Of a DNA stretch of 31,767 bases, positions 7,518 to 16,431 are shown piece by piece. Origin of the DNA: Balneolales bacterium (GTDB lineage Bacteria > Bacteroidota > Rhodothermia > Balneolales > Balneolaceae); contig JAURMN010000110.1 of NCBI GenBank assembly GCA_030830725.1, positions 1 to 31,767 on the forward strand, written 5' to 3'. Under the pieces are notes generated by a model. It made no database searches and had not been told where the DNA came from. It worked only from the letters and a program-made list of their open reading frames with translations. Both the position numbers and the translations under genes were made by a program. Position 1 is the first letter of the stretch. Each line of letters starts with the position of its first letter.

Positions 7518-8810
7518 TTATGTGTTTTTCGATGTGATTTCTCCGTCTTTCCAGATCAGCCGCACCTCTTGGGAAACCTTATAATTTGCCTTTCTTCGGA
7601 TCCAGACCTGATCCTGCATCACGCGTACGTATCCTTTTTCGAGGGGAGTATCCGGATTGGCGTTGGTCAGCTGAATCTGTAATTGAGTCAGTTTTTCTTT
7701 ATGTCGAAGAAGGAGTTTCTGAACCAGATCCTTCAGACTTTCCTTCTTAGCTTCAACATGTCTGCTCAAGGTTTCAAATCGGGCTTGCTGTAAATCCAAT
7801 TGTGTTTGGTACCCGTTTAGTCGTGCCGCATACATCTCGAGTTTATTGGTTAACACTCTCAACGCATAGGATTCAGAAAGTTGTTTGACGCGTGTTTGGG
7901 AGTTTTCGAGTTTCTGGGATAGTAGAAACTGAATAGTCAGGGTATGATCCTCTACATATTGACGGACATCATCAATGTGTGGAGTGGCAAGTACGGCAGC
8001 CTGTGTGGGAGTTGCCGCTCGAGCATCGGCCACAAGATCTGAAATGGACGTGTCGGTTTCATGTCCCACTGCACTGATAACAGGGATTTGACAGGCAGCA
8101 ATTTCACGAGCTAACGCTTCATTGTTAAACTCCCAAAGATCCTGAATCGACCCGCCTCCTCGACCTAAAATGAGAACCTCGATTTCCGGGTAGGATTGAA
8201 GATACCGGAGTGCCTGAATCAATTCGTTAGCCGCTCCGTCTCCTTGAACTCTGGACGGAGCAAAAAACACCTTGGCAAGTGGCCATCGGGTTTCCAGAGT
8301 GGATGTGATATCATGAAGCGCGGCGCCTGAAGAAGAAGTTATAACCCCAATTGTCATGGGGTAGACTGGAAGCGCCCGTTTCCGATTTGAATCAAAAAGA
8401 CCTTCTTGTCTTAATTTTAGCTTAAGCTGCTCAAGTTGCTCAAATAGAGCCCCTGTACCCGACGTCTTTACTGATTCCACTACCAATTGGTAGGACCCAT
8501 GAGGGGCATAGAGCTGAATATTCCCTCCAAGAATAATCTCTTGGCCCTCTCTAGGTTCGAGCCCCATCATCTGAAGTCGTGACCGGGTTCCTCTCCAGAT
8601 CACGCAAGAGAGTTTGGCGTTCCCCTCTTTGCAATCAAAGTAGGCATGGCCACTTCCTGAAACCTTATATCCACTGACTTCGCCACGGACAACCACTTCT
8701 GTAAACTGACTCTCAAGAAGAGTTTTTATTTGCCTGGTAAGTTCTTCTACACCCGGAATAGAAGTATCTTCCTGTTTGAGTTGCGATGAGGGGGTGGTTG
8801 GAAAGTTCAT
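7518..8810 (-). CDS. xseA: Exodeoxyribonuclease VII large subunit
   Basis: XseA is the catalytic subunit of exonuclease VII, which degrades single-stranded DNA from both ends. The 430 residues are typical. The N-terminal OB fold (about 20-125) shows VVRGEVSGYKVSGSGHAYFDCK. The nuclease domain has VGVITSSSGAALHDI-like residues (IGVITSSSGAALHDI), LILGRGGGSIQDLWEFN and ISAVGHETDTSISDLVAD, then PTQAAVLATP. A coiled-coil region follows (about 290-380), then PLEKGYVRV near the end. No xseB small-subunit gene lies on either side, so the partner must be elsewhere. It is transcribed alone, convergent with the CNNM gene (25-base gap) and divergent from pyrC. Confidence 0.96.
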   Translation of the reverse strand: MNFPTTPSSQLKQEDTSIPGVEELTRQIKTLLESQFTEVVVRGEVSGYKVSGSGHAYFDCKEGNAKLSCVIWRGTRSRLQMMGLEPREGQEIILGGNIQLYAPHGSYQLVVESVKTSGTGALFEQLEQLKLKLRQEGLFDSNRKRALPVYPMTIGVITSSSGAALHDITSTLETRWPLAKVFFAPSRVQGDGAANELIQALRYLQSYPEIEVLILGRGGGSIQDLWEFNNEALAREIAACQIPVISAVGHETDTSISDLVADARAATPTQAAVLATPHIDDVRQYVEDHTLTIQFLLSQKLENSQTRVKQLSESYALRVLTNKLEMYAARLNGYQTQLDLQQARFETLSRHVEAKKESLKDLVQKLLLRHKEKLTQLQIQLTNANPDTPLEKGYVRVMQDQVWIRRKANYKVSQEVRLIWKDGEITSKNT

Positions 8811-8897
8811 ACCGGTAAGATCCGATGATTTTGAGAGAAATTCGATATTTTAAATTGCATTTCCTTGTTAACCCGGCAAAAGACTATCGCTGAACCT

Positions 8898-10235
8898 ATG
8901 GCTGATCTCTGGAAAACCTGTACAGTGGCTCCAAACGTCCTAATTCGAAATGTAAGGCTTGTTCTACCGGCCTCACAAAAGTCGCAAGGTGCTCATCCCT
9001 CAACACCAGTAGATCTCCGGATAAAGGATGGGAAAATTGCAGAAATAGGGTCCAATCTTACTCTGACTGGTCAAGAGATCGAGAAGGATATGAACGGGGC
9101 CTATGTTTCACCAGGATGGATGGATATGCACATTCACCTTCGTGAACCCGGCTTTGAACATAAAGAAACGATCGAAACCGGAACTCGCTCTGCGGCCTTT
9201 GGAGGATTTACGGCGGTTGCCTGTATGCCAAACACAAATCCGGCATCGCATAGCCGGGACGTAATTGAGTTTATCCGTAGCAGAGCAGAGGCATATCCTG
9301 TACATGTCTATCCAATCGGTGCTGTCACGCGAGATAGAAAAGGTGTCGCTCTCACAGAAATGGCCGATATGAAGGAGGGAGGAGCCGTTGCATTCAGCGA
9401 TGATGGAGATCCAGTATTTGACTCCAATGTTATGCGGATTGCTCTGGAATACAGTTCCATGTTGGGAATGCCGATCATTAATCACGAAGAAGATCTATCG
9501 TTGAGTCGCCCGGGACACATGCATGAAGGGGCTGTTTCTACTGCTCTCGGGCTTGAGGGGACTCCCTCAATTGCAGAGGAGATTATGATTGCACGTGATA
9601 TTCTATTAGCCGAAATGACGGGTGGACACGTCCATGTGGCGCACATTAGTACCCGCAGGGGTGTTGAACTGGTTCGTGAGGCAAAAGCCCGTGGAATTCG
9701 GGTCACGACAGAAGTTTGTCCGCATCATTTTGATCTTACCGATGAAGAAGTCCGTAAGCGTCATTTTGATACCAATGTTAAAATGCACCCTCCACTTCGT
9801 ACTCAAGATGATGTTGAGGCTATGATAGAGGGTTTAAAGGATGGTGCAATTGATGCACTCTGCACGGATCACGCACCTCACTCACAGGAAGAAAAAGAGG
9901 TGGAATTTATCTATGCGCCAAACGGAGTTATCGGGCTCGATACGGCCTGGAGTCGTTGTGTAGAGTGTTTACTCGATCCTGGTCATTTATCCCTCGAAAC
10001 CATCCTCGATAAGTGGATTGTAGCTCCTAGGCAGATACTTTCCATTCCTGTACCCACCCTGGAGCTTGGATCGAAAGCGGATCTTACGTTCTTCAATACG
10101 GATGAGGAATGGCTTTATACGAAAGCATGTGTTCATTCAAAGTCTCATAATTCTCCTTATCTAGATCAGAAGATGAAGGGAAGAGCCGTCGGAATTTATT
10201 CGAAAGGGTCATTTGTAGACAATCCTCTCTCTTGA
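8898..10235 (+). CDS. pyrC: Dihydroorotase (class I)
   Basis: Dihydroorotase closes carbamoyl-aspartate to dihydroorotate in de novo pyrimidine synthesis. From the ATG at 8898 the product has 445 residues. The metal-binding DMHIHLRE motif opens the amidohydrolase barrel. It is followed by CMPNTNP, the AFSDDGDP aspartate, INHEED, the GGHVHVAHIST histidine and CTDHAPHS, which together give the di-zinc ligands and catalytic Asp of class I enzymes. HPPLRTQDDVEAM is also typical. An in-frame TTG at 8865 would add 11 residues and a GTG lies 6 codons inside; I chose the ATG for lack of stronger evidence. The last codon is followed seven bases later by the next gene, starting an eight-gene co-directional run. 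Confidence 0.93.
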   Translation: MADLWKTCTVAPNVLIRNVRLVLPASQKSQGAHPSTPVDLRIKDGKIAEIGSNLTLTGQEIEKDMNGAYVSPGWMDMHIHLREPGFEHKETIETGTRSAAFGGFTAVACMPNTNPASHSRDVIEFIRSRAEAYPVHVYPIGAVTRDRKGVALTEMADMKEGGAVAFSDDGDPVFDSNVMRIALEYSSMLGMPIINHEEDLSLSRPGHMHEGAVSTALGLEGTPSIAEEIMIARDILLAEMTGGHVHVAHISTRRGVELVREAKARGIRVTTEVCPHHFDLTDEEVRKRHFDTNVKMHPPLRTQDDVEAMIEGLKDGAIDALCTDHAPHSQEEKEVEFIYAPNGVIGLDTAWSRCVECLLDPGHLSLETILDKWIVAPRQILSIPVPTLELGSKADLTFFNTDEEWLYTKACVHSKSHNSPYLDQKMKGRAVGIYSKGSFVDNPLS

Positions 10236-10242
10236 TGTGCGG

Positions 10243-12459
10243 ATGAAAAAATCCAAATTCAGAAATTCGAAGGGCCGATGGCGGTGTATCGGACACTGTC
10301 TCTTTTCATATCCCTGCATCACACTATTGATGTTGCTCTTCTCTTTTGGGCTATTTAGTGAGGCGTTGTTTGCGACACAATCCCAGAGTCGCACGCCGGT
10401 TTCCAGAGTGCCTGTCATGATTGTGGATCCCATCGAGGCATTTTCCGAAGAACCGGATCAACCGGTCATCGAAAAGTCTCGCTATTATGAACCTGTTGCA
10501 TTTGGTCAGGTGTCAAAAGAGCAACTTACTCGTAAGCCAACCCATTCATTTCCCTATGAAATTCTGGCCAAATCCAGAGTTATCTCCTTCGAAGAGAAGG
10601 GTGGGAGTATTATCGCTCGGATCGAAGATGTGGTTCGGATTAAAATGTACACACAAGAGCCTCGTGAACAGATCGAGGCAGCACTCGTTACCATTCCTGT
10701 ACTTCGAGGCCAGGAAAGTGAACAGGTGGACCAGATTCGTGGGATTACTCATCAACCCGAAGGAGAATGGGTGGAATTGAGTCAGGGCGATATTCGACGA
10801 ACCCAATACAGCAATCAAATCGATTTGATTGAGTTTTTAATGCCGGATGTGCGATCAGGGTCTGTTCTGGAATACCGATATCGTATCACTCGAAACGGAA
10901 TTGAGGAATTGCCCGATTTTTTCTTTTCTGATCGAGTTCCTGTGGAGTACGCATCTCTTCATATGGTACACCAGGCCTATCTTCGCTATGAAGAGCAACT
11001 GCAGGATTCTAAAAATCAGGTGACCTTTCTGCCAGAGAGAATGGATACGTCTACTGCGCGCCGGCTGTTTTCGGAAAGACGCCCGGAGCCAGTTTATATC
11101 GCTCACTGGATCGCAGACGACATTACTGCAGAAGAAATGAGTTTTGAAGCCGAACCTGCATCGGGAAGTCGTACAGGAATTCGATTCTTAATCGGTGAAT
11201 TTGGTCTGCCCCGTCAGACGCTGGAAAACTCCTGGGATGTCGTTGTGGCCAGACTTCGCAGAGCTTATGACCCTTTTTTGATTGCTGAGGAAGCTGAGAA
11301 ATTTCAGGTGATCGGGGATTCTATTGCTAAGTTCGTGAAAGCCGAGATGCAGAATGGAGACCGGCATGATCTTTCGCCGACCAGTCGTGAAGAACAGAGT
11401 TCTTTAGAAAAGGAAATTCTCCGCCAAAGCACGCATTGGATTCAGCACCATACTCTTTTTAATGAAAGCTATTCGATTTTTCCTGACAGCATTCCACTTG
11501 AGAATTTAACCGCTGAGGATGCAATTGGGCAGGGAACCCGACACTTAGTGTTGATGGCTGTTTTGCAAGGTGCCGGCCTTGATGTGTTGCCACTCTATTA
11601 CAGTGACGGGGTCTTTGGAGTAATGGATACGCTTTTTCCATCCATTCATCAACTACAACGAATGGCGTTGCAGGTAACGCTTTCGAATGGAGAAATCTTC
11701 ATAACGGATGCTACCTATGAGGGCGCAACTCCAGGCTTTATTCGGCCGGAAGCTCTGGGACAATCTGCTCTAGTACTTAAGGAAGGGCAGGGATATCGAT
11801 TTATAGAGCTTAAAGGTAATCAAAATCACTATTCCAGCCATTTCGAAATCAACGTGGCTTTACAGGCTAACGGCGATCTAAAGGGGACAATGGACATCAC
11901 ACTAGAGGGATATCCAGCCCTTCAGGCTCATCGAACAGAAGCAGATCAACAGGCTTTGCGACAATGGATCCAGGATCTCTTTTTAGATCGCTATCAGGAA
12001 GCCAGAATCCTGAATGCAGAGATGCGGAATCAATTTACCACAACCGGCAGGATAAGTATCCGTTCCTCGTTTGAGATAACGGATTTTGCGGTTGAGTTTC
12101 AGGATGCACTTGATTTTTCCCCACTGATTGTGGGCTATCTAGATGAAAATCCATTTGAGGCGGAACTGAGACGAACTGCAGTAGAGTTGGATGCTCCCGA
12201 GGAGATGTCGGTGCAAATTGTGCTAAAAACCCCTGAAGGATTTTTCACAGAAGCCTTTATGAATCAAGACCACGTTGAACTCTCTGGAGCCCGTTATACC
12301 CAGGAGTTTGCGTTTACTTCAAGTGAATTGCGTTATGGATTTTATCTGAATCGAGAAGAGACAAGTTTCGCTGTTTCTGATTACCCCTCCCTTCGTTCTA
12401 TCTATCAAAACTGGGTAGAGTGGAGCGGTTCTCGTTGGCGATTGAAACGAAAGTCCTGA
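10243..12459 (+). CDS. Exported DUF3857 protein with degenerate transglutaminase-like core
   Basis: A 738-residue protein from the ATG at 10243 (a GTG two codons upstream is the alternative). The N-terminus has a basic stretch, then a hydrophobic segment at about 20-42 that is a likely signal peptide or anchor. Residues about 100-260 match a DUF3857 domain, with PREQIEAALVTIP, then DLIEFLMPDVRSGSVLEYRY and DFFFSDRVPVEYA. A transglutaminase-like core usually follows. Here the place of GDCKDK reads GQGTRH (429-434), putting Gly431 where the catalytic Cys should be. NHV reads QRM, putting Arg473 in place of His, while the Asp (489, in TDATYEG) is kept. Proteolytic or crosslinking activity is therefore unlikely. 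The C-terminal 200 residues look beta-rich. Its role in the envelope is unknown. It lies between pyrC and tsaB. Confidence 0.82.
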   Translation: MKKSKFRNSKGRWRCIGHCLFSYPCITLLMLLFSFGLFSEALFATQSQSRTPVSRVPVMIVDPIEAFSEEPDQPVIEKSRYYEPVAFGQVSKEQLTRKPTHSFPYEILAKSRVISFEEKGGSIIARIEDVVRIKMYTQEPREQIEAALVTIPVLRGQESEQVDQIRGITHQPEGEWVELSQGDIRRTQYSNQIDLIEFLMPDVRSGSVLEYRYRITRNGIEELPDFFFSDRVPVEYASLHMVHQAYLRYEEQLQDSKNQVTFLPERMDTSTARRLFSERRPEPVYIAHWIADDITAEEMSFEAEPASGSRTGIRFLIGEFGLPRQTLENSWDVVVARLRRAYDPFLIAEEAEKFQVIGDSIAKFVKAEMQNGDRHDLSPTSREEQSSLEKEILRQSTHWIQHHTLFNESYSIFPDSIPLENLTAEDAIGQGTRHLVLMAVLQGAGLDVLPLYYSDGVFGVMDTLFPSIHQLQRMALQVTLSNGEIFITDATYEGATPGFIRPEALGQSALVLKEGQGYRFIELKGNQNHYSSHFEINVALQANGDLKGTMDITLEGYPALQAHRTEADQQALRQWIQDLFLDRYQEARILNAEMRNQFTTTGRISIRSSFEITDFAVEFQDALDFSPLIVGYLDENPFEAELRRTAVELDAPEEMSVQIVLKTPEGFFTEAFMNQDHVELSGARYTQEFAFTSSELRYGFYLNREETSFAVSDYPSLRSIYQNWVEWSGSRWRLKRKS

Positions 12460-12463
12460 TCTC

Positions 12464-13198
12464 ATGATGGAGTTTTTGAATCCCAAAATTGGCCCTTCAG
12501 TGGGCTCTTGTTCTGAGGTGATCTTGGCAGTTGAAACAGCAACACCTGTTTGTTCAGTCGCACTCTTTAACGGCTCGGAGCTCGTTCATCTTCGAGAACA
12601 GGGAACCGGAGTTCATTCTACCCGTCTCGGGGGAATGCTTCTTGAACTTCTATCCGTCACAGGGATGAAAATGGCTTCCATACAGACGGTATTAGTCAGT
12701 GCCGGACCGGGGTCATTTACCGGGCTGCGTATCGGGACTTCGTTTCTCAAAGGGCTTTTTTTCGAGCGACCTGTTCAGTTTATCAGGGCCTCGACACTCC
12801 CGGTTTTAGCCTATTCGATGGCTCATTTAGCCGATGCATATTCGGATACCCTCACACAGACCATGAACATCCATGCCGTATTGGATGCTCGTCGTCAGCA
12901 TCTTTATCATTGGAATGGTCAATTTGAGTTTAAGGGAGGAACCCTGTCTCATGTATGGGAACTGCAGGCGGCTCAAGCCCGAGAACTGGGGCACATACAC
13001 CAGATCATTCAGAAAGGGGACCTGCTCGTGGGGTTCGGAATCGAACGTCTCTCGGATGGGTGCCCATCTTCTCTTTCTTTGCCTGGAGAGAAAACGGTGA
13101 ATGCCGGTGCCATGATCAACGCCTATTTGAATCCAGCGATGAAGTCTTCGTTTGAGTTGGCAGATCTGTCCACTTTTGCACCCGACTATCTTTCTTGA
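12464..13198 (+). CDS. tsaB: tRNA threonylcarbamoyladenosine biosynthesis protein TsaB
   Basis: TsaB is the non-catalytic scaffold that pairs with TsaD and TsaE to make t6A37 in ANN-decoding tRNAs. The ASKHA-fold signatures are ILAVETATPVCSVALFNG near residue 20 and VSAGPGSFTGLRIG near residue 80. The 244 residues fit the family. About 18 residues precede the usual first strand, so a start at a later in-frame GTG just before ILAVET is possible; the ATG four bases after the previous stop (ATGATG) is the simplest choice. An inverted repeat just after its stop may separate it from accD. Confidence 0.93.
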   Translation: MMEFLNPKIGPSVGSCSEVILAVETATPVCSVALFNGSELVHLREQGTGVHSTRLGGMLLELLSVTGMKMASIQTVLVSAGPGSFTGLRIGTSFLKGLFFERPVQFIRASTLPVLAYSMAHLADAYSDTLTQTMNIHAVLDARRQHLYHWNGQFEFKGGTLSHVWELQAAQARELGHIHQIIQKGDLLVGFGIERLSDGCPSSLSLPGEKTVNAGAMINAYLNPAMKSSFELADLSTFAPDYLS

Positions 13199-13201
13199 TT
13201 C

Positions 13202-13221
13202 ACGAAACCATGATTTTTCGT
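13202..13221 (+). other. Small inverted repeat after tsaB
   Basis: ACGAAA (13202-13207) and TTTCGT (13216-13221) can pair around an 8-base loop, 3 bases after the tsaB stop. The stem is short and A/T-rich and there is no T-run after it, so termination would be weak at most. It lies in the 57-base tsaB-accD gap. Confidence 0.25.
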
Positions 13222-13255
13222 ATTATGCGTAGTTGATCGAATTAGACACGAAATT

Positions 13256-14104
13256 ATGTCCTGGTTTAAACGTAAAGATTCCAATATTCAAACAAGTACT
13301 CGTAAAGATATGCCGGAAGGGGTATGGATTAAGGTGCCCACTAGCGGTGAAACGGTACATCGAAGAGAGCTTGAAGAAAATTATTGGGTAGATCCGGCCT
13401 CAGGGTATCATTTTCGGGTGGGAAGCAAAGAATACTTTCAGTATTTATTTGACGAAGGTTCCTACTCTCTGTTGGGCGAAGAAATACAATCTGTGGATAA
13501 GCTGAAATTTCAGGATACCAAGAAGTATACCGACCGTCTTCAAGAGGCAAAAAAGAAGAGTGGCTTGACCGACGCTTGCCGTGTGGCCACTGGAAAATTG
13601 GACGGACTTCCCATCGTCATCGCCTCAATGGATTTTGGATTCATTGGGGGATCGATGGGCTCTGTTGTCGGTGAAAGACTGGCGCTGGCCATTGATACGG
13701 CGCGGAAGAAAGAATGGCCGTTATTGATCATCTCCCAAACGGGTGGTGCTCGAATGATGGAAAGCGTTTTGAGTCTGATGCAAATGGCCAAAACATCCGC
13801 TAAACTCGCACAATTTCATCAAGAAGGTGGACTTTATATCTCGTATTTGACCAATCCTACTACCGGAGGCGTTACCGCCTCTTTTGCCATGTTAGGAGAT
13901 TTTAACATTGGAGAACCAGGTGCGTTGATCGGTTTTGCGGGTCCACGAGTGATCCGTCAAACCATTGGTCAGGATTTACCTGAGGGCTTTCAGACGTCTG
14001 AATATCTTCTTGAACATGGATTCCTCGATTTCATTGTTTCCCGTCCGAAATTAAAGAAAAAGATCGCCAAACTGATTCGACTGGTCAGAAACGAAGTCAA
14101 ATAA
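13256..14104 (+). CDS. accD: Acetyl-CoA carboxylase carboxyltransferase subunit beta lacking zinc-ribbon cysteines
   Basis: AccD with AccA transfers carboxyl from biotin to acetyl-CoA to form malonyl-CoA. The carboxyltransferase domain is intact, with FIGGSMGSVVGE, SQTGGARMMES, LTNPTTGGVTASFAMLGD and GFAGPRVIRQT; the total of 282 residues is normal. The N-terminal region keeps the outline of the zinc ribbon (WIKVPTSGE and WVDPASGYHFRV), but each of the four metal-binding cysteines is replaced: Val27, Ser30, Asp46 and Ser49. I recall the same loss in other Bacteroidota AccD proteins, so it is probably a lineage trait and not a defect. The start MSWFKRK is typical for that group. accA is not in the window. 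Confidence 0.95.
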   Translation: MSWFKRKDSNIQTSTRKDMPEGVWIKVPTSGETVHRRELEENYWVDPASGYHFRVGSKEYFQYLFDEGSYSLLGEEIQSVDKLKFQDTKKYTDRLQEAKKKSGLTDACRVATGKLDGLPIVIASMDFGFIGGSMGSVVGERLALAIDTARKKEWPLLIISQTGGARMMESVLSLMQMAKTSAKLAQFHQEGGLYISYLTNPTTGGVTASFAMLGDFNIGEPGALIGFAGPRVIRQTIGQDLPEGFQTSEYLLEHGFLDFIVSRPKLKKKIAKLIRLVRNEVK

Positions 14105-14203
14105 ATGAGTTTCGACTGTAAGAAATCGGGTCTTGGGAGATTATAAAGAGTATCGTCTGATCGTAGACGTGCCAATTCTTCTTTTTACAACCAATCCACC
14201 ACC

Positions 14204-15193
14204 ATGAGATTTGCCGATTATGCCAAAATATATGTGACCGCAGGGAATGGGGGTGCCGGATCTGTTCATTTTCGAAGAGAGAAGTATGTTCCCAAAGGAG
14301 GCCCTGACGGAGGGGATGGAGGAAAAGGAGGCAGTATTGTGTTAGTTGGCAATGCCCAGTTGAATACCCTGCTCGACCTTCGATACCGAAAATTTATTAA
14401 GGCAAAACCGGGAGCGCCAGGGCATTCATCCAGAAAAACCGGAAAAAGTGGTGCTGATATTTTACTGAGTGTCCCTTTGGGAACCACCGCTTTTGATGCC
14501 GAAACACGCGAAAATCTTGGTGAAGTGATGGAAGACGGACAACGATTGACTATCGCTGAAGGGGGGAAAGGCGGCCTTGGGAATTGGCACTTCAAGAGCT
14601 CAACACATCAGACTCCGCAATATGCTCAAGAGGGACTTCCGGGGGAAGAGCGAACTGTCGAACTTGAACTTAAACTGATCGCCGATGTGGGTCTTGTTGG
14701 ATTTCCAAACGCCGGAAAAAGCACACTTTTATCCGTTTTATCAGATGCAAAACCCAAAATCGCGGATTATCCGTTTACTACCCTTGAACCAAACCTCGGG
14801 GTTTCGATGCTCCCGGATTATCGAAGTTTTGTAGTGGCGGACATTCCCGGTATCATCGAAGGAGCACATGAAGGCAAAGGGTTGGGTCTCCAATTTTTGA
14901 GGCATATTGAGCGGAATCAACTTTTGTTATTTGTGGTCAGTTGTGAAGGGGATCTTGTCAAAGAGTATAAAACCCTCCGTGATGAACTCCATGCCTATGA
15001 TCCTACACTCCTGGCCCTTCCCAGAGTACTCGCTATTTCCAAAACAGACTTACGTTCTGAGGCTTCAGAGCCACTGAGCTTACCAAAAGAGAAAGGATTG
15101 GAAATCCTTCAAATATCGTCCGTCACCGGGTCTAATATTGCCGAGCTTAAAGAGAGAATATGGAAAATCTTAACCCAAATCAGAGAGAACTGA
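14204..15193 (+). CDS. obg: GTPase Obg/CgtA
   Basis: Obg is an essential GTPase that acts in 50S ribosome assembly and stress control. The 329 residues consist of the glycine-rich Obg fold (about 1-158, with GGDGGKGGS and EGGKGGLGN) and the GTPase domain. The latter has GFPNAGKST (G1), TTLEPNLGV (G2), DIPGIIEGAHEGKGLG (G3, switch II), SKTD (G4) and SSVTG (G5). There is no third OCT domain, which is normal for short Obg proteins. It follows accD after 99 bases and is 4 bases ahead of dprA. Confidence 0.96.
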   Translation: MRFADYAKIYVTAGNGGAGSVHFRREKYVPKGGPDGGDGGKGGSIVLVGNAQLNTLLDLRYRKFIKAKPGAPGHSSRKTGKSGADILLSVPLGTTAFDAETRENLGEVMEDGQRLTIAEGGKGGLGNWHFKSSTHQTPQYAQEGLPGEERTVELELKLIADVGLVGFPNAGKSTLLSVLSDAKPKIADYPFTTLEPNLGVSMLPDYRSFVVADIPGIIEGAHEGKGLGLQFLRHIERNQLLLFVVSCEGDLVKEYKTLRDELHAYDPTLLALPRVLAISKTDLRSEASEPLSLPKEKGLEILQISSVTGSNIAELKERIWKILTQIREN

Positions 15194-15197
15194 ATGA

Positions 15198-16286
15198 ATG
15201 TCCATCCACAACATAGAACAAAAAAGAGCTCTTCTCGCACTCTCACGAGTACCTAAACTCGGGCTCATTACGCTTCGTCGTTTGTTGAGCCTGGTCCCAG
15301 ATCCGGTTGAGCTGGCTCAATCAGGGTCTGAACTCAGAGATCTTGGTACTTTCCCAGAGGCCTTTCATCGTGGATTACGAGAATCCGTTGACTGGTTCTA
15401 TGCAGACCAGATTCTGAAAAAAACTCAAAATGCCGAATTAGACATCCTATCCATCCTCGATCCGGGCTATCCTCCGCGCTTAAAAGAGATTTCAGCACCA
15501 CCTCCGTTGTTGTGGGTCAGAGGTAGAACGGAACTGTTGCAGCAAATCTGTATTGCTGTTGTCGGTACACGGGCTCCTTCGCATTACGGCCGAAAAATGA
15601 CAAAGCTATTTGTGGAGGGTTTGGCGAGCATGGGGTTTGTTATTGTGAGCGGTCTGGCCAATGGAGTGGATGCAGAAGCCCACAAAATGGCACTTGAAAC
15701 CTCTGGACAGACTATCGCGGTTCTTGGATCCGGCCTGGATTGGATTTATCCCTCTTCCAATCGAACTTTGGCCAAAGAGATGCTGCTCGGGGGTGGATTG
15801 CTGGTTTCGGAGTTTCCACCGGGGACTTCTCCTGCAAAAGAACATTTCCCAATCCGAAATCGGACCGTAAGCGGGATGAGCGTGGGGGTGCTGGTCACCG
15901 AGTCTGCTCAAAAAGGGGGCAGTATGATCACGGCCGCTACAGCTCGAGAACAAAATCGTGAAGTTTTTGCGATCCCTCATCCGCTGCAGGTGAAATCGGG
16001 TTCAGGATGTAATCAGTTAATTCGCATGCAGAGCGCTAAATTGGTGCAAAGTTTTGAGGATATTGTAGACGAATTCTCCCTGAACATCCCAAAAGATGCC
16101 GTGCCTGTTTTACCGTTTAATGACGTAGAAGAGCATCATCTGTTGCCTGTTCAACAAAAAATCCTACAAGAAATAGGGGAAATGGAGATCCATCTGCAGA
16201 CACTTTCAAAGAGAGTGGATATCCCCTTGCCTCGACTTTATGCCTATTTGCTCGACCTTGAGGTCAAGGGACGTATTCGTCAGTAA
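15198..16286 (+). CDS. dprA: DNA processing protein DprA
   Basis: DprA loads RecA onto incoming single-stranded DNA during natural transformation. The 362 residues comprise an N-terminal SAM/HhH-like region (1-75), an extended Rossmann domain (about 80-285) and a C-terminal winged helix (about 305-362). Key segments are VGTRAPSHYGRK, IVSGLANGVDAEAH, VLGSGLDWIYP, FPIRNRTVSGMS and KGGSMITAATAREQNREVFAIP. GSGCNQLI replaces the more usual GTN/GSNxLI. It starts 4 bases after obg. Presence of DprA alone does not prove competence, as it is widely kept. Confidence 0.95.
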   Translation: MSIHNIEQKRALLALSRVPKLGLITLRRLLSLVPDPVELAQSGSELRDLGTFPEAFHRGLRESVDWFYADQILKKTQNAELDILSILDPGYPPRLKEISAPPPLLWVRGRTELLQQICIAVVGTRAPSHYGRKMTKLFVEGLASMGFVIVSGLANGVDAEAHKMALETSGQTIAVLGSGLDWIYPSSNRTLAKEMLLGGGLLVSEFPPGTSPAKEHFPIRNRTVSGMSVGVLVTESAQKGGSMITAATAREQNREVFAIPHPLQVKSGSGCNQLIRMQSAKLVQSFEDIVDEFSLNIPKDAVPVLPFNDVEEHHLLPVQQKILQEIGEMEIHLQTLSKRVDIPLPRLYAYLLDLEVKGRIRQ

Positions 16287-16431
16287 AGAGGGCAAATGAT
16301 TTCAAAAGCATAACCCTAACTGTCCTGTAAATCGGTTATCTTTTCCTTGGATCGAAATCCCCATTCTAAGTCCGGCTTTTCGATAAGTGTCCGTAAATCC
16401 ATTACATGTTGAGCTCCCGACTCCCTGTCTT

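Noticed and set aside
7484..7519. Repeated CAGATTA and GCTGGTG copies between the CNNM gene and xseA
   Set aside because: Two short direct copies each, in a 25-base gap and the adjoining codons; too short to call a repeat element or terminator.
8811..8897. Promoter for pyrC or xseA in the 87-base divergent gap
   Set aside because: TTTTG and TATTTTAA are present but at 12 bases instead of 19-21, so no promoter can be supported although one must exist nearby.
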